The position numbers and the translations under genes are program-made. DNA of 64,000 nt from Beaufortia kweichowensis (Eukaryota; Chordata; Actinopteri; Cypriniformes; Gastromyzontidae), in contig CM032794.1 of the NCBI GenBank assembly GCA_019155185.1, positions 15,602,721-15,666,720 of the forward strand. The letters are read 5' to 3'. Below, piece after piece: positions 25,101-34,639 of the stretch. The number at the start of each line of letters is the position of its first letter. Within the stretch, counting starts at the first letter, position 1. The notes under the pieces are model-generated. The model saw only the letters and a program-made list of their open reading frames with translations, did not search any database and had not been told where the DNA came from.

Positions 25101-26785
25101 TCGGCATGTAGTGAAATAGCCCATTTTTTAAAGTGGTTTATTAAAGAAATAATTCTTCAAGGTAAGGTGTAAAGAAAGGGAATTCATGTGGTTTTGATCA
25201 ATTTAATATTTAGTGAATTGTGAAAAGTTTAATAAAAATTCTTTTGTTATTTACTCACCCTCATGTCATGTCAAACCTGTATGACTTTCTTGCTTCAGCA
25301 GAACACAGAAGAAGATATCTTGCAAAACGCTGGTTACCGGCACCCTTTCACTTTCATAGTATTGACACAAGGTACAATGGAAGTCAATGGGTGCCGGTAA
25401 CCAACATTTCATGAAATATTTTGTGTTCCACAAAAGAAAGAATCATATACAGAGTTTGAAAGACATAAGGGTGAACTATCTGTTTAAACCCTTACATACA
25501 GTTTAATACATCTTTTGTCTCTTCCTCCCTCAACACAGGCGGTGTTGTATAATGACCGTTCGGTTCTGGAGAACCACCACGCAGCCTCGGCCTGGAGCCT
25601 TTTTCTTTCCCAGCCTGAGTTCAACTTCCTTGCCAACTTGGACCACGTTGAGTTTAAGCGCTTTCGATTCCTTGTGATCGAGGCCATCCTCGCCACTGAC
25701 CTGAAGAAGCACTTTGACTTCCTAGCAGAGTTTAATTCCAAGGTCAGTAGTGTAGGTTGTTTATAAAACCTCTCAGAAACCAAAAAATGACTTGTTTGCT
25801 TCAGTGCAAATGAACAGCCAAATACGCCATACCTCTGCAGAACTGAGAAAAATTTGTTTGATTACTGACATGAATATATGTGATTGAGCTTTATCTTTCT
25901 TACAGGTTAATGATGTGAATAGTCCAGGCATCGACTGGACTAATGAAAATGACAGGTTGCTAGTGTGCCAAGTGTGCATTAAGCTGGCAGATATCAACGG
26001 GCCGGCCAAAGACCGCAGCCTGCACCTTAAGTGGACAGAGGGTATCGTCAATGAGTTTTATGAGCAGGTGGCTTTTATTGATTTTTTTATTGGCTAAAAA
26101 AATAGACAACTTTGCTGTTTTGTAGTGGTGTGAGATTAAAGTATTTTGCATTTCTTCCTGTATAGGGTGATGAGGAGGCCACTTTAGGATTACCCATCAG
26201 CCCCTTCATGGACCGCTCTGCTCCACAGTTAGCAAAGCTGCAGGAGTCTTTTATTACGCACATCGTCGGTCCTCTTTGTAACTCCTATGATGCTGCTGGC
26301 CTGCTGCCAGGACACTGGATTGATGAGGAGGGCTCTGATGATGAAGAGGAAACGGAAGACATTGAAACTGAAGATGAAGAGGACGAGGATCTTGAACCAA
26401 GTAATGCCAGTGTTTAAGTTTAATTCATGTCCACGTCGGTAGTCGCCTCCTAAGGCAGCATCCTAAACATCTTAGAAACTCTAAAGTGTCCGATAGCTAA
26501 TATGGCACATACAATTTTGATTTGGAACAAAGCATAGGTGTTTCACATGCTAATGTACTTTCTCCCACAGAGAGAAGAAAGGGACGACGTCGGTTGTTCT
26601 GCAGCATCATGCAGCACTTAACGGAGAACCACAAGGTGTGGAAGAAGATTATTGAAGAAGAAGAGAAAGCCAAAGAGCTGGAGACTCAGCAGCAGCAGCA
26701 GCAAGCCGACAGCCCCGGCCTTCCTCCATCCACCTCCTCCTCTGACGTCATCCAAGAGGAGGCCGAGGAGGAGGAGCGGCAGTAG
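17156..26785 (+). CDS. pde3b: cGMP-inhibited 3',5'-cyclic phosphodiesterase 3B, exons 2-16 (5' partial)
   Basis: Hydrolyses cAMP (and cGMP) in insulin, leptin and catecholamine signalling; PDE3B is anchored in internal membranes. The exons are 17156-17206, 18592-18840, 20021-20157, 21320-21426, 21569-21788, 21896-21987, 22086-22249, 22885-23019, 23308-23419, 23555-23668, 24895-25094, 25539-25742, 25906-26067, 26166-26400 and 26571-26785. All introns are GT-AG, phases agree at every junction, and together they give 798 codons plus TAG. Metazoan PDE metal-site motifs are present: HNRVHATDVLH, HDYDHPGRTN and the Asp of KLADINGPAK. The insert between the first two motifs (about 44 residues, ending near SYGCL) is specific to PDE3, and PQLAKLQESF carries the purine-binding Gln. 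Similarity to human PDE3B is continuous through the C-terminus. The N-terminal hydrophobic exon 1 (roughly 310 residues in mammals) is not in the window. PDE3A is the alternative; the flanking cyp2r1 and calca favour PDE3B. Confidence 0.95.
18024..18031. promoter_or_regulatory. perfect CRE palindrome
   Basis: TGACGTCA in pde3b intron 2. Consensus match only. Confidence 0.25.
18592..18840 (+). CDS. pde3b: pde3b exon 3
   Basis: Eighty-three codons, phase 0 at both ends, acceptor ATGCAG and donor GTAGGT. Contains the PDE3-conserved blocks NGVDLSVINEARN, SSLMGAFSGSCRP and PFPGFYPC, the regulatory linker between membrane anchor and catalytic domain. Confidence 0.95.
18955..19298. repeat. compound TA / ACACAT microsatellite
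   Basis: A pure (TA)n tract of about 86 bases (to 19040) passes into ACACAT hexamers (19041 to about 19140) and then into mixed TATA/ACACAT units. It lies in pde3b intron 3. Long open frames of Tyr, Ile, Val, Met and Cys on the minus strand here come only from the repeat. Confidence 0.97.
20021..20157 (+). CDS. pde3b: pde3b exon 4
   Basis: Starts GMSSRNSLPTPQPRRSS; the RRSS is a basophilic-kinase (PKA/Akt type) site shared with mammalian PDE3. Acceptor CTTTTAG, donor GTCAGA, ends in phase 2. Confidence 0.93.
20227..20512. mobile_element. fold-back MITE with TA target site
   Basis: Starts CACTGTAAAAAC and ends GTTTTTACAGTG, with TA on each side (20225-20226, 20513-20514). The arms stay complementary well inward (GGAACCATTTGGGGTTCC on the left, its complement on the right), so the transcript would form a long hairpin in pde3b intron 4. 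The TA flank suggests a Tc1/mariner-type origin; the family name is not determined. Confidence 0.8.
20754..21162. mobile_element. MITE with ACCCTGTCTRTGAAAACC ends, copy 1
   Basis: Left end GACCCTGTCTATGAAAACC, right end GGTTTTCAGTAACAGGGTC, inverted. Inside is a local duplication of TATAATCATCACAATCTG (about 20950 and 21028) around an AT palindrome. The same family is found at 45001-45222. Confidence 0.65.
21284..21304. repeat. (TA)n microsatellite
   Basis: Short AT run directly upstream of the polypyrimidine tract of pde3b exon 5. Confidence 0.8.
21320..21426 (+). CDS. pde3b: pde3b exon 5
   Basis: Completes a Ser codon with exon 4. Contains SNLLTIPKQRSSS, a conserved phosphorylation region of PDE3. 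Donor at 21427 (GTCGGC) is the one that keeps frame with exon 6 and gives RRPG followed by ASPSLSPVN. Confidence 0.88.
21569..21788 (+). CDS. pde3b: pde3b exon 6
   Basis: Encodes the Ser/Pro-rich linker with SPSLSPVNSPTHSP and the conserved RSPVEFPDTADFLTKPSV. Acceptor TGTAG, donor GTACTG, ends in phase 2. Confidence 0.95.
21896..21987 (+). CDS. pde3b: pde3b exon 7
   Basis: Encodes SCGRQMLKGLASVEVG, matching the mammalian NSCGHQMLK segment at its start and then diverging, as this linker does in the family. Donor GTAGGT, phase 1 at the end. Confidence 0.9.
22086..22249 (+). CDS. pde3b: pde3b exon 8
   Basis: Acidic, low-conservation linker rich in Glu and Ser (for example REESIEAESQEERS). Identified by splice sites, frame continuity (phase 1 in, phase 0 out) and position. 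The donor GTAGAG runs into a short CA repeat. Confidence 0.82.
22885..23019 (+). CDS. pde3b: pde3b exon 9
   Basis: Start of the catalytic domain: EKINTWNFQIFELMDMTG and GRILSY align with the mammalian EKMSNWNFPIFEL and GRILSQ. The acceptor (GGAAG) is weak by eye but is the one that keeps frame; phase 0 at both ends. Confidence 0.88.
23308..23419 (+). CDS. pde3b: pde3b exon 10
   Basis: Encodes VAYTLFQDTGLFEIFKIP and ALENGYRDIP, near identical to mammals. Donor GTGAGA splits the Tyr codon that precedes the HN metal motif. Confidence 0.95.
23555..23668 (+). CDS. pde3b: pde3b exon 11, first metal-binding motif
   Basis: Encodes HNRVHATDVLHAVWYLTT. The first His of HN is the catalytic proton donor and the second metal-binding His follows. 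It continues into the PDE3-specific insert. Acceptor CCCCAG, donor GTACAA. Confidence 0.96.
24390..24647. repeat. possible degraded inverted-repeat element
   Basis: GTGTAATGATATCGAT near the left edge and GTGTCTCATTACAC at the right edge are partly complementary, enclosing ATCGAT/TATCG-rich sequence in pde3b intron 11. Probably an old DNA-element relic. Confidence 0.3.
24895..25094 (+). CDS. pde3b: pde3b exon 12, PDE3 insert and second metal motif
   Basis: Finishes the PDE3-specific insert (DSGISPGRVAYATSKSSS) and encodes AAAMHDYDHPGRTNAFL, the HD pair that holds the catalytic metals. Donor GTATGT, phase 0. Confidence 0.96.
25225..25485. mobile_element. short inverted-repeat element, cyprinid hAT-like
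   Basis: Contains TTTACTCACCCTCATGTC and, inverted, GACATAAGGGTGAACTATC, with a central inverted pair GGTTACCGGCACCC/GGGTGCCGGTAACC. From memory this matches a very abundant element of carp and zebrafish genomes. It lies in pde3b intron 12. Confidence 0.65.
25539..25742 (+). CDS. pde3b: pde3b exon 13
   Basis: Encodes AVLYNDRSVLENHHAAS and FLVIEAILATDLKKHFDF, core helices of the catalytic domain. Sixty-eight codons, phase 0 at both ends. Confidence 0.97.
25906..26067 (+). CDS. pde3b: pde3b exon 14
   Basis: Encodes VCIKLADINGPAKD, whose Asp is a metal ligand, and LKWTEGIVNEFYEQ. Fifty-four codons, phase 0. Confidence 0.97.
26166..26400 (+). CDS. pde3b: pde3b exon 15, purine-binding glutamine and acidic tail
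   Basis: Encodes LPISPFMDRSAPQLAKLQ with the invariant purine-binding Gln, then SYDAAGLLPG and an acidic Glu/Asp stretch as in mammalian PDE3B. Donor GTAATG, phase 1. Confidence 0.96.
26571..26785 (+). CDS. pde3b: pde3b exon 16, terminal coding exon
   Basis: Encodes RRRLFCSIMQHLTENHKVWK, then a Glu/Gln-rich tail, ending at TAG 26783-26785. A CAG run codes for a short poly-Gln, absent from the mammalian tail I recall. A TGACGTCA palindrome lies within the coding sequence at 26743-26750. Confidence 0.95.
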
Positions 26786-29700
26786 CAGGAGGAGCAAGGT
26801 CAAGAAATCAAGCTCAGAAAAGGGCTTAAAAAGTGAACGACCCTTCCCTCTTCTTCACCTAAACACACACACACACACACATTGACACCCCGAGGAAGAC
26901 CCTGTTGGATCTTCCCGTGCTGAAATTAGTCACTGTGCCGACACTCTGAAACTTATGCAGTTCACGTTGTGTTGAAAAAAGGCCTTACTACTGTGAGAGG
27001 ACCCTGGATGGGAACCCCACTCCTATGCACTTTCACCCCATGGAGAATCAGCAGAGAATAAACACAGCTTTGAAGATGGAGAATTGTGTTGTGAGATTAA
27101 ATGAGAGAAGGAAGAAGAAAGCAGACAGGAGAGGACGCGGTGATGGTGCCATCCGCTCTCGCCCTGCTGTGATGATGCTGCCGTGACTGTAAAGCTCTTA
27201 ACTCTCCCGTAGGTACTTATATAAAGATGCAGAAATGACTCGAGAAAGAACACAGTGTAGTTGACACCCGTTACCAAAGCGAACAGTTCAATAACACGGA
27301 AAGACTGAGGCCGACTGAGGCTCGGTGTCAGGAAGCATAACTCAAAATGTGCCTGTCTGAACTTTTGCTTATATATATAAATATATAAATTTATTTTTAT
27401 TGTGGTCCAGACAATGGACTATGTACGCTGCACTGTACGTGTGCAGTCCCCAAGTCATGCTGGCGACACAAAACACTGTATTACAGAACAGAGTCACTAA
27501 GTGGAAATGCTGACATTTTGACTGAAAAACGACCTGACTTCTGCATCGTTTTGGATGCTTTTTATTCATGTGTATCACCTCCCTGCAGTTCGTTTGCCTT
27601 TGTTACATGTAGATTTTTTTGTGTTTGGCGTTTTTTGGTTTTGTTTTGTGTTTCTTTCCTCTTAAGGAAAACCGAGTTGCCAATCGTCGAATTTTCTGTC
27701 AAGTCCATCTGTGTTTGAAAGCATAGCAAATGGGACAGGAAAGCTGTTCAGATGAAGGGATGTTTCTCCTTTTTTACGTTTAAATAGATCTATTTTTTCA
27801 CGGTTACTCAGGATTCATGTGAAGGATCGATCCTTGTTTTGCGAAAATTTAAGTCTGCGATTTCAAAATAACTTGCACGTTGGAAGTTCTTTTCAGAGGT
27901 GAAACGTTTCTATTTTTTGTATGAAGAACTTTAAAATGATTAACAAAACGAGATGCTCCCTTAAAGTGCAGTGTACTGGAAATGAACCCCTGTCCTTGTC
28001 TGCTGCTCCAGACCAGTGTAGCCATGTTTATTTTTCAAATACCCCCTGATAAGATATGAAAATGAACCGTTTGTTTGAGTTACCATGCATGTCATAGACT
28101 GAACATTGATTTGGGGTTACTTTATGTTTGGCATTATTCAAGCACACAGTCACATGCTTTTACTTCAGACGTATTATTGCCAAACCCATAATCTGGCCAG
28201 TGCATACGTTTCAAGTAATCTAGTATTTCACCTCAAAGGCTGTACACTTTTTTTAATATATATTTTCTTATTCCTCACCATAAGGCAGGTTTAATACTAA
28301 TAGTTCTATATTTTTTGTCTGAAGCAAGAACTCTAGGCATTCCACTAGAATAATGAGATGAGTTTGGAGAGGTGGAGACTGACTCGCTTTCAGCCTCTTC
28401 CTCTCTGCCTCGCCTCGCCGAAACTCGCTTCGTCTCTGTAGAAGAAAGTTCTCAAGTAGGCAGTGTAAATCAAGCTAGTATATTTAAGAGGAAAAAAGAT
28501 AAAAATGTGCACATTTTACTACCAAACAAGTGTTTAACCTCTGCACAGAAAGAATACTTGCATATATAAATATATATATATATATATTATATTATATTAT
28601 ATATTTTTTAATTAATCAGCAATGCGTCTGTTTTCTACATACAGCTGACATATATTGTACATTGAGAACATGTAATTATCATCTTGTTTCAGGAGTTTTT
28701 AAGAATCTAATGCTATTTACAGATGTGGATGTGTTTGGGTGTTGTGTTTTTCAGTTTTGTTTGATTTTTTTTTTTTTTGGGTGCACTGTCTTTGTGTTCC
28801 TGCTCATAACCACTCTTTGCCGCAAGCCCCTTATTTCTAAAGTCTGCCGTTGTGAACCAAGAGCTCGTAACGGCGAAGCCAGATGCCTCCCGATCTCTCT
28901 CCCCCTACGTGGGTTTGTTCATCAGTCACTTTTTGGCCTGTGCTCAGGGTGTGTTCTGTGTTGGGGGCTTGTGTGCACCCAAAGCAGCTTGTGGTGCTCT
29001 CTCTCTCTCTCTCTCTTCATCCAGACTGTGTACATCATCATTTCTTGGATCCAGGATTCTAACGTCATCCATCCCTCCCCCACTTCACTGAGCTCGTCCC
29101 AGCTGTGCCCAAACACGCATTCTGAACGTCATTCAGGTTGTGACGAAGGGTAGCGGCGATCAGAGCGCCACGTGTCGACCATCAAAGCGGACTGTGGTAT
29201 CTCGCATTGGGGGATCACAGTGACCTCTGATATTCTTGTCATCAGTACCTGTATGATGGCATTAAACTTTTTTAATGTAGCATTTAGATAGCAATGTCTG
29301 ATGTAACCATTCAGCCTCTTCAGGGTTCTGGGGGAAAATTGACTTTTTTTGTTATTATTTATAGCTGTCATAAAAGCACCATCCCTGAATAATAGTTCCT
29401 CTCTATCTCAAGTGATTTGTCTGTCTGTCTGTGTCATGTTATTGTCTGGTCTGTGTTTTGCACTCTAGTGGATAGGTACATTTTCTAGGAACTGTTGAAA
29501 ACTCTGTTCTTTAAAATTTAGCAATTTGTTTTAGGATAATGGTCACCAAAACGTACAGGTCATGAAGATTGTGGATATCTGTCAAATGCATTCATTGGCT
29601 GTTTTTCACCAATAGACAATCCAACTCGTTCGTTTAAAAGCATTTTTAGATTTGTATACAAAGAATGACAGAGTGTTCAACATGACCTACTGCATTAACA

Positions 29701-31051
29701 ATTAGGAAAAATCCAGACATGAACGTGTCTTTAAAAACATGGTGAAGTTATTTGGGTAAGCTACTACTGCTGTGTAGTTGCACCGTGCTGCTTGTTTCTT
29801 CTGCGTTCACAGATGAAAGCCCAAGCATTCTCTTGGGAGGATATGCCTGTAAGATGACAGTCAGCAGATGATGAGTCCCCAAGTGTAGGTCATATGAAAG
29901 GCCAGCTTTATCTCTGCAGATGACAGCATCGCTGTGACAAGCCGCTCAAAGCAACAGTGCGTCTACACGTCACTCTCTGTTTTAATTGAGATTTCTGTCA
30001 TGTGCACTTTGTTGCACAATAGCATAGACTGTGGGAAAAATGGTTTTTGCTTGTAAATGTTTTACTGTGACAACAGCAGTATTGTTGAAAGCACTGTACA
30101 AGTACAAGAAGTGCAAGTGTAGTGCAAGTAAGAAATGGCTGTAAAAAAGCTTTTTTTATAGGACTATGCATTGTCAAAGTAAGCAAATCGCTGTGCAAAC
30201 TAGCACCGAAACGTTTTTTTCCCACCCCTATGAAGCTCTTAAGTGTCTGTATCGATACGGCTGTTCCAGATTAGTTTATATAGTGTTTAATTTCCTTCTG
30301 AAAAAATTTCAGCACAGCTGAAACTAGCAGACAAAACCCAAATCCCAATGTTTTAAGCTTTAAAATGTTGGTTTTATTATAAGTCTTTGCACAGATATTG
30401 TTTTAAAGTAAATATTATATTGTACTATAAAATGAATATTGGAGTTAAGCTTTTAATGATAGCACCATTTTCAAGGCTCAAGTTTATGACTTTCCACTGA
30501 GATAAACTAAGGACAGGGCCATTGTTAGTTCAGTGATGATATATGACATTAAACCAGTGGGAGTCATAAGTTTTTCCAAAATGTTCTTGGAAAGGCAGCT
30601 GGCGTCCTCTCATTTGACTTCAGAAATGGAGGAATTCAAGACTTGTTAAACGACAACTGTTATAGAGGTGAACCCTGTCAATTATTGACACACAACCTCA
30701 TCTCATATTGACAAGCACAACGTTCGGTTCGCCACACAGTACACGACTTTCAATTTACGTTATGAAAGATACATGCAACGCTTTCTCATAATACTGCCAT
30801 GTACTTACTTGTTCGTTACATACGTGCGCTGACTCTTCTCCCCATACCATGTGTTCTGTAACAGTACTGTTATCACGCTCAGGCTAGGTTCTGTGAAACT
30901 ATAGAGGACACATTCTGAGAATTTAAAGAGTCAATATCAGAGGTCAGTATTCCCTGCTGAAAACCTGATGGAATTTAAGACCTTCTAAGCGCTTCTAAGT
31001 AAGCTCCCCTGAGGCGAGTGCATGTGTGCCAGAGGGCTCATAGGGAAAGTT
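26786..31051. other. pde3b 3' UTR and convergent intergenic region
   Basis: No coding region is supported. A CA run (26864-26881), a TA run (about 28567-28606) and a CT run (28998-29016) occur. A plus-strand AATAAA at 27057-27062 could end a short pde3b transcript; longer 3' UTRs are plausible but no other plus-strand AATAAA is obvious before 31050. On the minus strand AATAAA (plus 30373-30378) would end cyp2r1 about 680 bases past its stop. The transcript ends are guesses. Confidence 0.55.
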
Positions 31052-31233
31052 TTACTGCTGTCTCCTGATGGCACATATGGAGTACGGCCGAGGCTGGAGG
31101 GTCATGCCTAGTTTTGGAGAAAGACTTGGAATAAAGCCTTCGGGGAACTGAAGGTGAAACCTCTGGAGCAAAGTGGTGAAGAATAAGAACATCTCTAATC
31201 TGGCCAACTGCTCACCAAGACAGTGACGTTTGC
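31052..31233 (-). CDS. cyp2r1: cyp2r1 exon 5 with haem-binding loop
   Basis: Completes FSIGKRHCLGE (haem Cys), then ARLEMFLFFTTLLQRF, KLGMTLQPRPYSICAIRR and the stop TAA. Acceptor TTCTCTAG on the minus strand. Confidence 0.96.
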
Positions 31234-34200
31234 CTAGAGAACATTGAGATTAAATCATTACAATTGTAAGATTAACAAGGCTAAAGGTCAGATTTAACAA
31301 ATTTACACTAACAATAGTGATGACGGCCTACCTATTGAGAAGGGCAGAAATGCCTCACGTCTAACAAATTTGCCTTTATTATCGAGGAACCTCTCTGGGC
31401 AGAAGATGGATGGGTCACTCCAGTATTTCTCATCAAAATGCACCGAGTACAGGTTAGTGATGACCATAGTGCCTTTGGGAATAGTGTAGCCACGCACCAC
31501 TGCATCTTGAGAGGTAGCGCGGAAGATACCCAGTGGGACAATATTGCAAAGACGTAGAACTTCATGCAACACTGCTTCCACGTAGGGCATCTTCTGCCTG
31601 TCTTCAAAAGCGGGTGGTCTACCATTCAGGACACAATCAATCTCCCTTTGGACCTTTTCTGCATGAGAAAAAAGCATAACATGATTGTCGATTCCACATA
31701 AATATGTTATGAACAAAGAAAAATGACTCATTAGACCCAACCTTGTATCCTGGGATATAGAGCCATGTAGAGCATTGCCCAGCGCAGACAATTTGTGGTG
31801 GTCTCTGTGCCTGCAATAATAAGTTCTCCAACAGAATAAATGAGATTATCTTGAGAGAAAGATGTAGCCGTATCGGTGGTGCTCTGTTCCACCTCATCCA
31901 AGTAGGCGTCGATGTAATGACGCGGTGACTGGGTGATCCTCTCCTGTGAGAAACGCTTAATGATTTGCAGAAGGAAGTCGTAAACCGCATTGGCATTGCG
32001 AAAGAGCTTTTGGTGCTTCCCAAAGGGCAGGTACTCGATCCACGGGAAGGCGTTGTACATGAAGGCCCAGCCGCTGGCGGCCAGCTCCACGTTCTCACTG
32101 AAGATCTCGATCATATGCTGAAAGTCGCTGTCGTCGTAAGTGAAACGCTGCCCGAAGATAATGTGGTTGGTGATGTTGGAAACGGCATTGGTAACGAGAT
32201 GTTTAGGGTTAAATGGTTTTCCCTTGTACTTGTCGATGGCATCTAAAAAAAACAGGCACTCCTCAGAAATCCGCTCAAACATCCTCTGTCCGCTTCCAAA
32301 GTAGCGGAAGCAGTTCACAGCTAGTTTGTGGTGCTCGATCCAACCGCGGCCATATTTGCAGTTCAGAAGTCCTAGACGGTGAATAAACAATGCCGGAAGA
32401 GTTAAAAATAGAAACAAAGAAACGCTGGTTAAGCATACAGAGTTTATCATTGAATAAACAAAGAGTATTGGTGATACAATAATAGTTTCAAGGTTTTAAC
32501 CCAAAATTACAAGAATTGCAATACTCCTAATGAGATAAGCTCATGTGTTAGAGGTCTGTGTTCTCTAGTTATTCCCCCAACTGTGCCAATGATTTTTTCT
32601 CTGAATCACGCAGCTGCAAAGTGTTAGTTCATACAAGGAATAGGAATAAAGGAATAGTTCATACAATGAAAAATCTATCATCATTTCCTCACCCTCTTTT
32701 TCTATGAAACCAAAAAGGAAAAATAATGTCCAGCATAAAAGCAGTCTTGTGTGATTTATTTCAAGTCTTAAAAGTCTATAAATTAGCTTTGTGTCATCAA
32801 GAGATCTTTAAAAAAGTATTATTATCTTTTTTCCATGGCAAGATCTCAAAATGTATCATAATTCACTTTGGGGGCTTGACATACATGTTCATTATGAAGT
32901 GTTGCAGCATAGAAAAGAGCTGCAAAAGGATTCTGAACTATTCATTCACAAACAAGTCAACAGTTATCCACTAGTTATCCACTAGCTAGTCACTTTATAT
33001 GACAGCATCCAATTCCTTGTCTTAAGTTTGTATCATTATATTATTATTAAATCCATATCAATGATTGCATTATCTCTATGCTAAGCATTTCTTGATGCAT
33101 AAGCAAAATAAAAAGTATTATATTATTGTCAAAAATATTCTTGTCAGATGTGGCACAGTGTGTTTTTGCACATTCTTAAATATGTGAATGAGATTGAAAT
33201 CTTATCAATGAAAGAAAATTTGGCCTGTTCTTCACACAAAACACTCACATGGACATATTATAGGGCTTTTATGGTGTTTTTGCCCTTTTGTAGCTTGACA
33301 TACATGTTCATTATGAACTGCTGCTAGGCTCCTTTTGTGAATATAATATAGCAGCATACAGGCTATTAGGTTGAGTGAATGATGGGCGAAGTTTGATTTG
33401 TGAACTATTCCTTACCTAAAGTAGTCCACAGTGAACTATTCAGGGAAACAACTAGAATATATTAACCACTTACCTCCCATTTTGGTCATCTTCTGAAATA
33501 AAGGTAGGGATGGTCGGTCTGCAAAAACCTCACTCTGGTAATACAGGCACTCTTTAATGGCATCATAGCCATTTAGGATAACAGTTGAGATTCCTCCCAA
33601 GTCGAGACTAAAAATCTGGATGCAAATGGTAACATTCATTTATCCGGCATCGCTGCCAAACATATTTCTACTAATGAACAGAGTATAATTACATTCCCAC
33701 TCATGGCTACAGTGAGGAAGTGAATGAGGAGCGCTGAGTCAGCATTAAACTCAGCGCGCAGCAGCGCTTTGCCAGAAGGCATCGCTGAATGCAGTGCTTT
33801 TGTTCTTAAACACCCGCGACGCGACGCGACCGGACAACAACGCTCCGATTATAATGTGCAATTAAATAATGCATTGCTTAGGATTCGTTGTCGATTCGGT
33901 GCGTCGGATTAAACTTTATACATTATGCATGTTAAGTTTGTTCAAAGGGGATATTGAATTATGAAAAACATTTAATTATAGTATTTATTAAGTTATCTTA
34001 CACTCTAAAAACAGATGTGTTAAAAATAACACAAAATGTGTCTAGTTAGGGACAACACACAGATGTGTTGTCCCTAACTAGACACATCTTTGTGTTAATT
34101 TAAAAACAACACATTTTGTGTTACTTTCAACTCAACTTGTGTTGTCCCTTTTATGTATTTAACACAAAATGACACATTATGTGTTAAACAGCATAACACA

Positions 34201-34594
34201 AAAAACGTGTTAAAAAATAACACATCCTTTTTTAGAGTGTAATATGACAAGTTATCTTACGCACTGCGCTTCATAAATGTATAGAGAGAGAGAGAGAGAG
34301 AGAAAATAAGATCATATAAATAAAGAGAAAGATGACTGTGAGTGTCATCCGTACCTGTCCGTGGATTTCACTCTGCTTGTTCATGTAGACGTGAGGCTCT
34401 GTGGCTAGGGACAGTATATTCCCTATCATGGGTAAAGGTGTCGGTCCGGGGGGAAACCCTCGGGGTCTCCGCTGTTTTAAAAGCTGGCGAATCACCAGCA
34501 AAACGAAAAGTGTCGTGAACAAACTACACAACCAAAAGAGAGCTTGTTCCCAGGACAAAGAGAACAGAGATGTCACCCGATTAATCGATACCAT
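31052..34594 (-). CDS. cyp2r1: vitamin D 25-hydroxylase (cytochrome P450 2R1), complete
   Basis: Microsomal P450 that hydroxylates vitamin D at C-25, the first activation step. Exons on the minus strand: 34594-34355, 33615-33474, 32371-31742, 31658-31332 and 31233-31052. All introns are GT-AG and phases agree, giving 506 residues (human 501, also five exons). Seen in order: hydrophobic N-terminal anchor (about residues 15-38), Pro-rich hinge RRPRGFPPGP, CYP2R1-specific FSLDLGGIST and FADRPSLPLF, I-helix AGTETTT, K-helix ExxR in EAVLHEVLR, PERF in CPERF, and haem loop FSIGKRHCLG with the Cys thiolate. It ends at TAA. No damage is seen. It is convergent with pde3b and divergent from calca, as in the human gene order. 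Confidence 0.97.
31332..31658 (-). CDS. cyp2r1: cyp2r1 exon 4
   Basis: Encodes EKVQREIDCVLNG, MPYVEAVLHEVLRLCNIVP (ExxR), YTIPKGTMVITNLYSVHFD and CPERFLDNKG. Donor GTAGGC, acceptor CATGCAG on the minus strand. Confidence 0.97.
31742..32371 (-). CDS. cyp2r1: cyp2r1 exon 3
   Basis: Largest exon, 630 bases. Encodes YGRGWIEHHKLAVN, TNAVSNITNHIIFGQRFTY, DFQHMIEIFSENVELAAS, HYIDAYLDEVEQ and SVGELIIAGTETTTN (oxygen-binding I helix). Acceptor GTCTAG, donor GTTGGG, frame kept on both sides. Confidence 0.97.
32648..33414. mobile_element. degraded inverted-repeat DNA elements in cyp2r1 intron 2
   Basis: Ends AAAGGAATAGTTCA (left) and TGAACTATTCCTTA (right) are inverted copies. A 25-base block beginning GCTTGACATACATG occurs twice in direct order (32874 and 33293), suggesting two related copies in tandem or nested. 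It resembles the element at 25225-25485 in its CTCACCCTC block. Confidence 0.55.
33474..33615 (-). CDS. cyp2r1: cyp2r1 exon 2
   Basis: Encodes IFSLDLGGISTVILNGYD, EVFADRPSLPLFQKM and TKMGG (last Gly split). Acceptor CATCCAG, donor GTAAGT on the minus strand. Confidence 0.97.
34001..34239. mobile_element. fold-back MITE with TA target site in cyp2r1 intron 1
   Basis: CACTCTAAAA at the left, TTTTAGAGTG at the right, TA on both sides. The interior is made of ACACA/TGTGT-rich inverted blocks, including a near palindrome around GTTGTCCCTAACTAGACACA. Resembles the element at 20227-20512 in its ends (CACTSTAAAA) but not its interior. Confidence 0.75.
34286..34303. repeat. (GA)n microsatellite
   Basis: Short GA run just inside cyp2r1 intron 1, close to the exon 1 donor. 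Confidence 0.85.
34355..34594 (-). CDS. cyp2r1: cyp2r1 exon 1 with membrane anchor
   Basis: Eighty codons from ATG (plus 34592-34594). Hydrophobic stretch ALFWLCSLFTTLFVLLVI, then RQLLKQRRPRGFPPGP and MIGNILSLA. The start matches the length of mammalian exon 1. Donor GTACGG. Confidence 0.95.
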
Positions 34595-34639
34595 TTTAAA
34601 CTATGACACACTATGCTTTGTGAAAAGTTTCCAGTTCTC

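Noticed and set aside
28530..29153. A 207-codon plus-strand open frame in the pde3b 3' UTR
   Set aside because: Begins in a TA repeat, is rich in Phe/Cys/Ser from T-rich DNA, has no recognisable domain and lies downstream of the pde3b stop.
33990..34260. Direct repeat AAGTTATCTTAC on either side of the cyp2r1 intron 1 MITE
   Set aside because: The element is already bounded by inverted ends and TA. The 12-base repeats do not abut it on the right, so they are not its target duplication.
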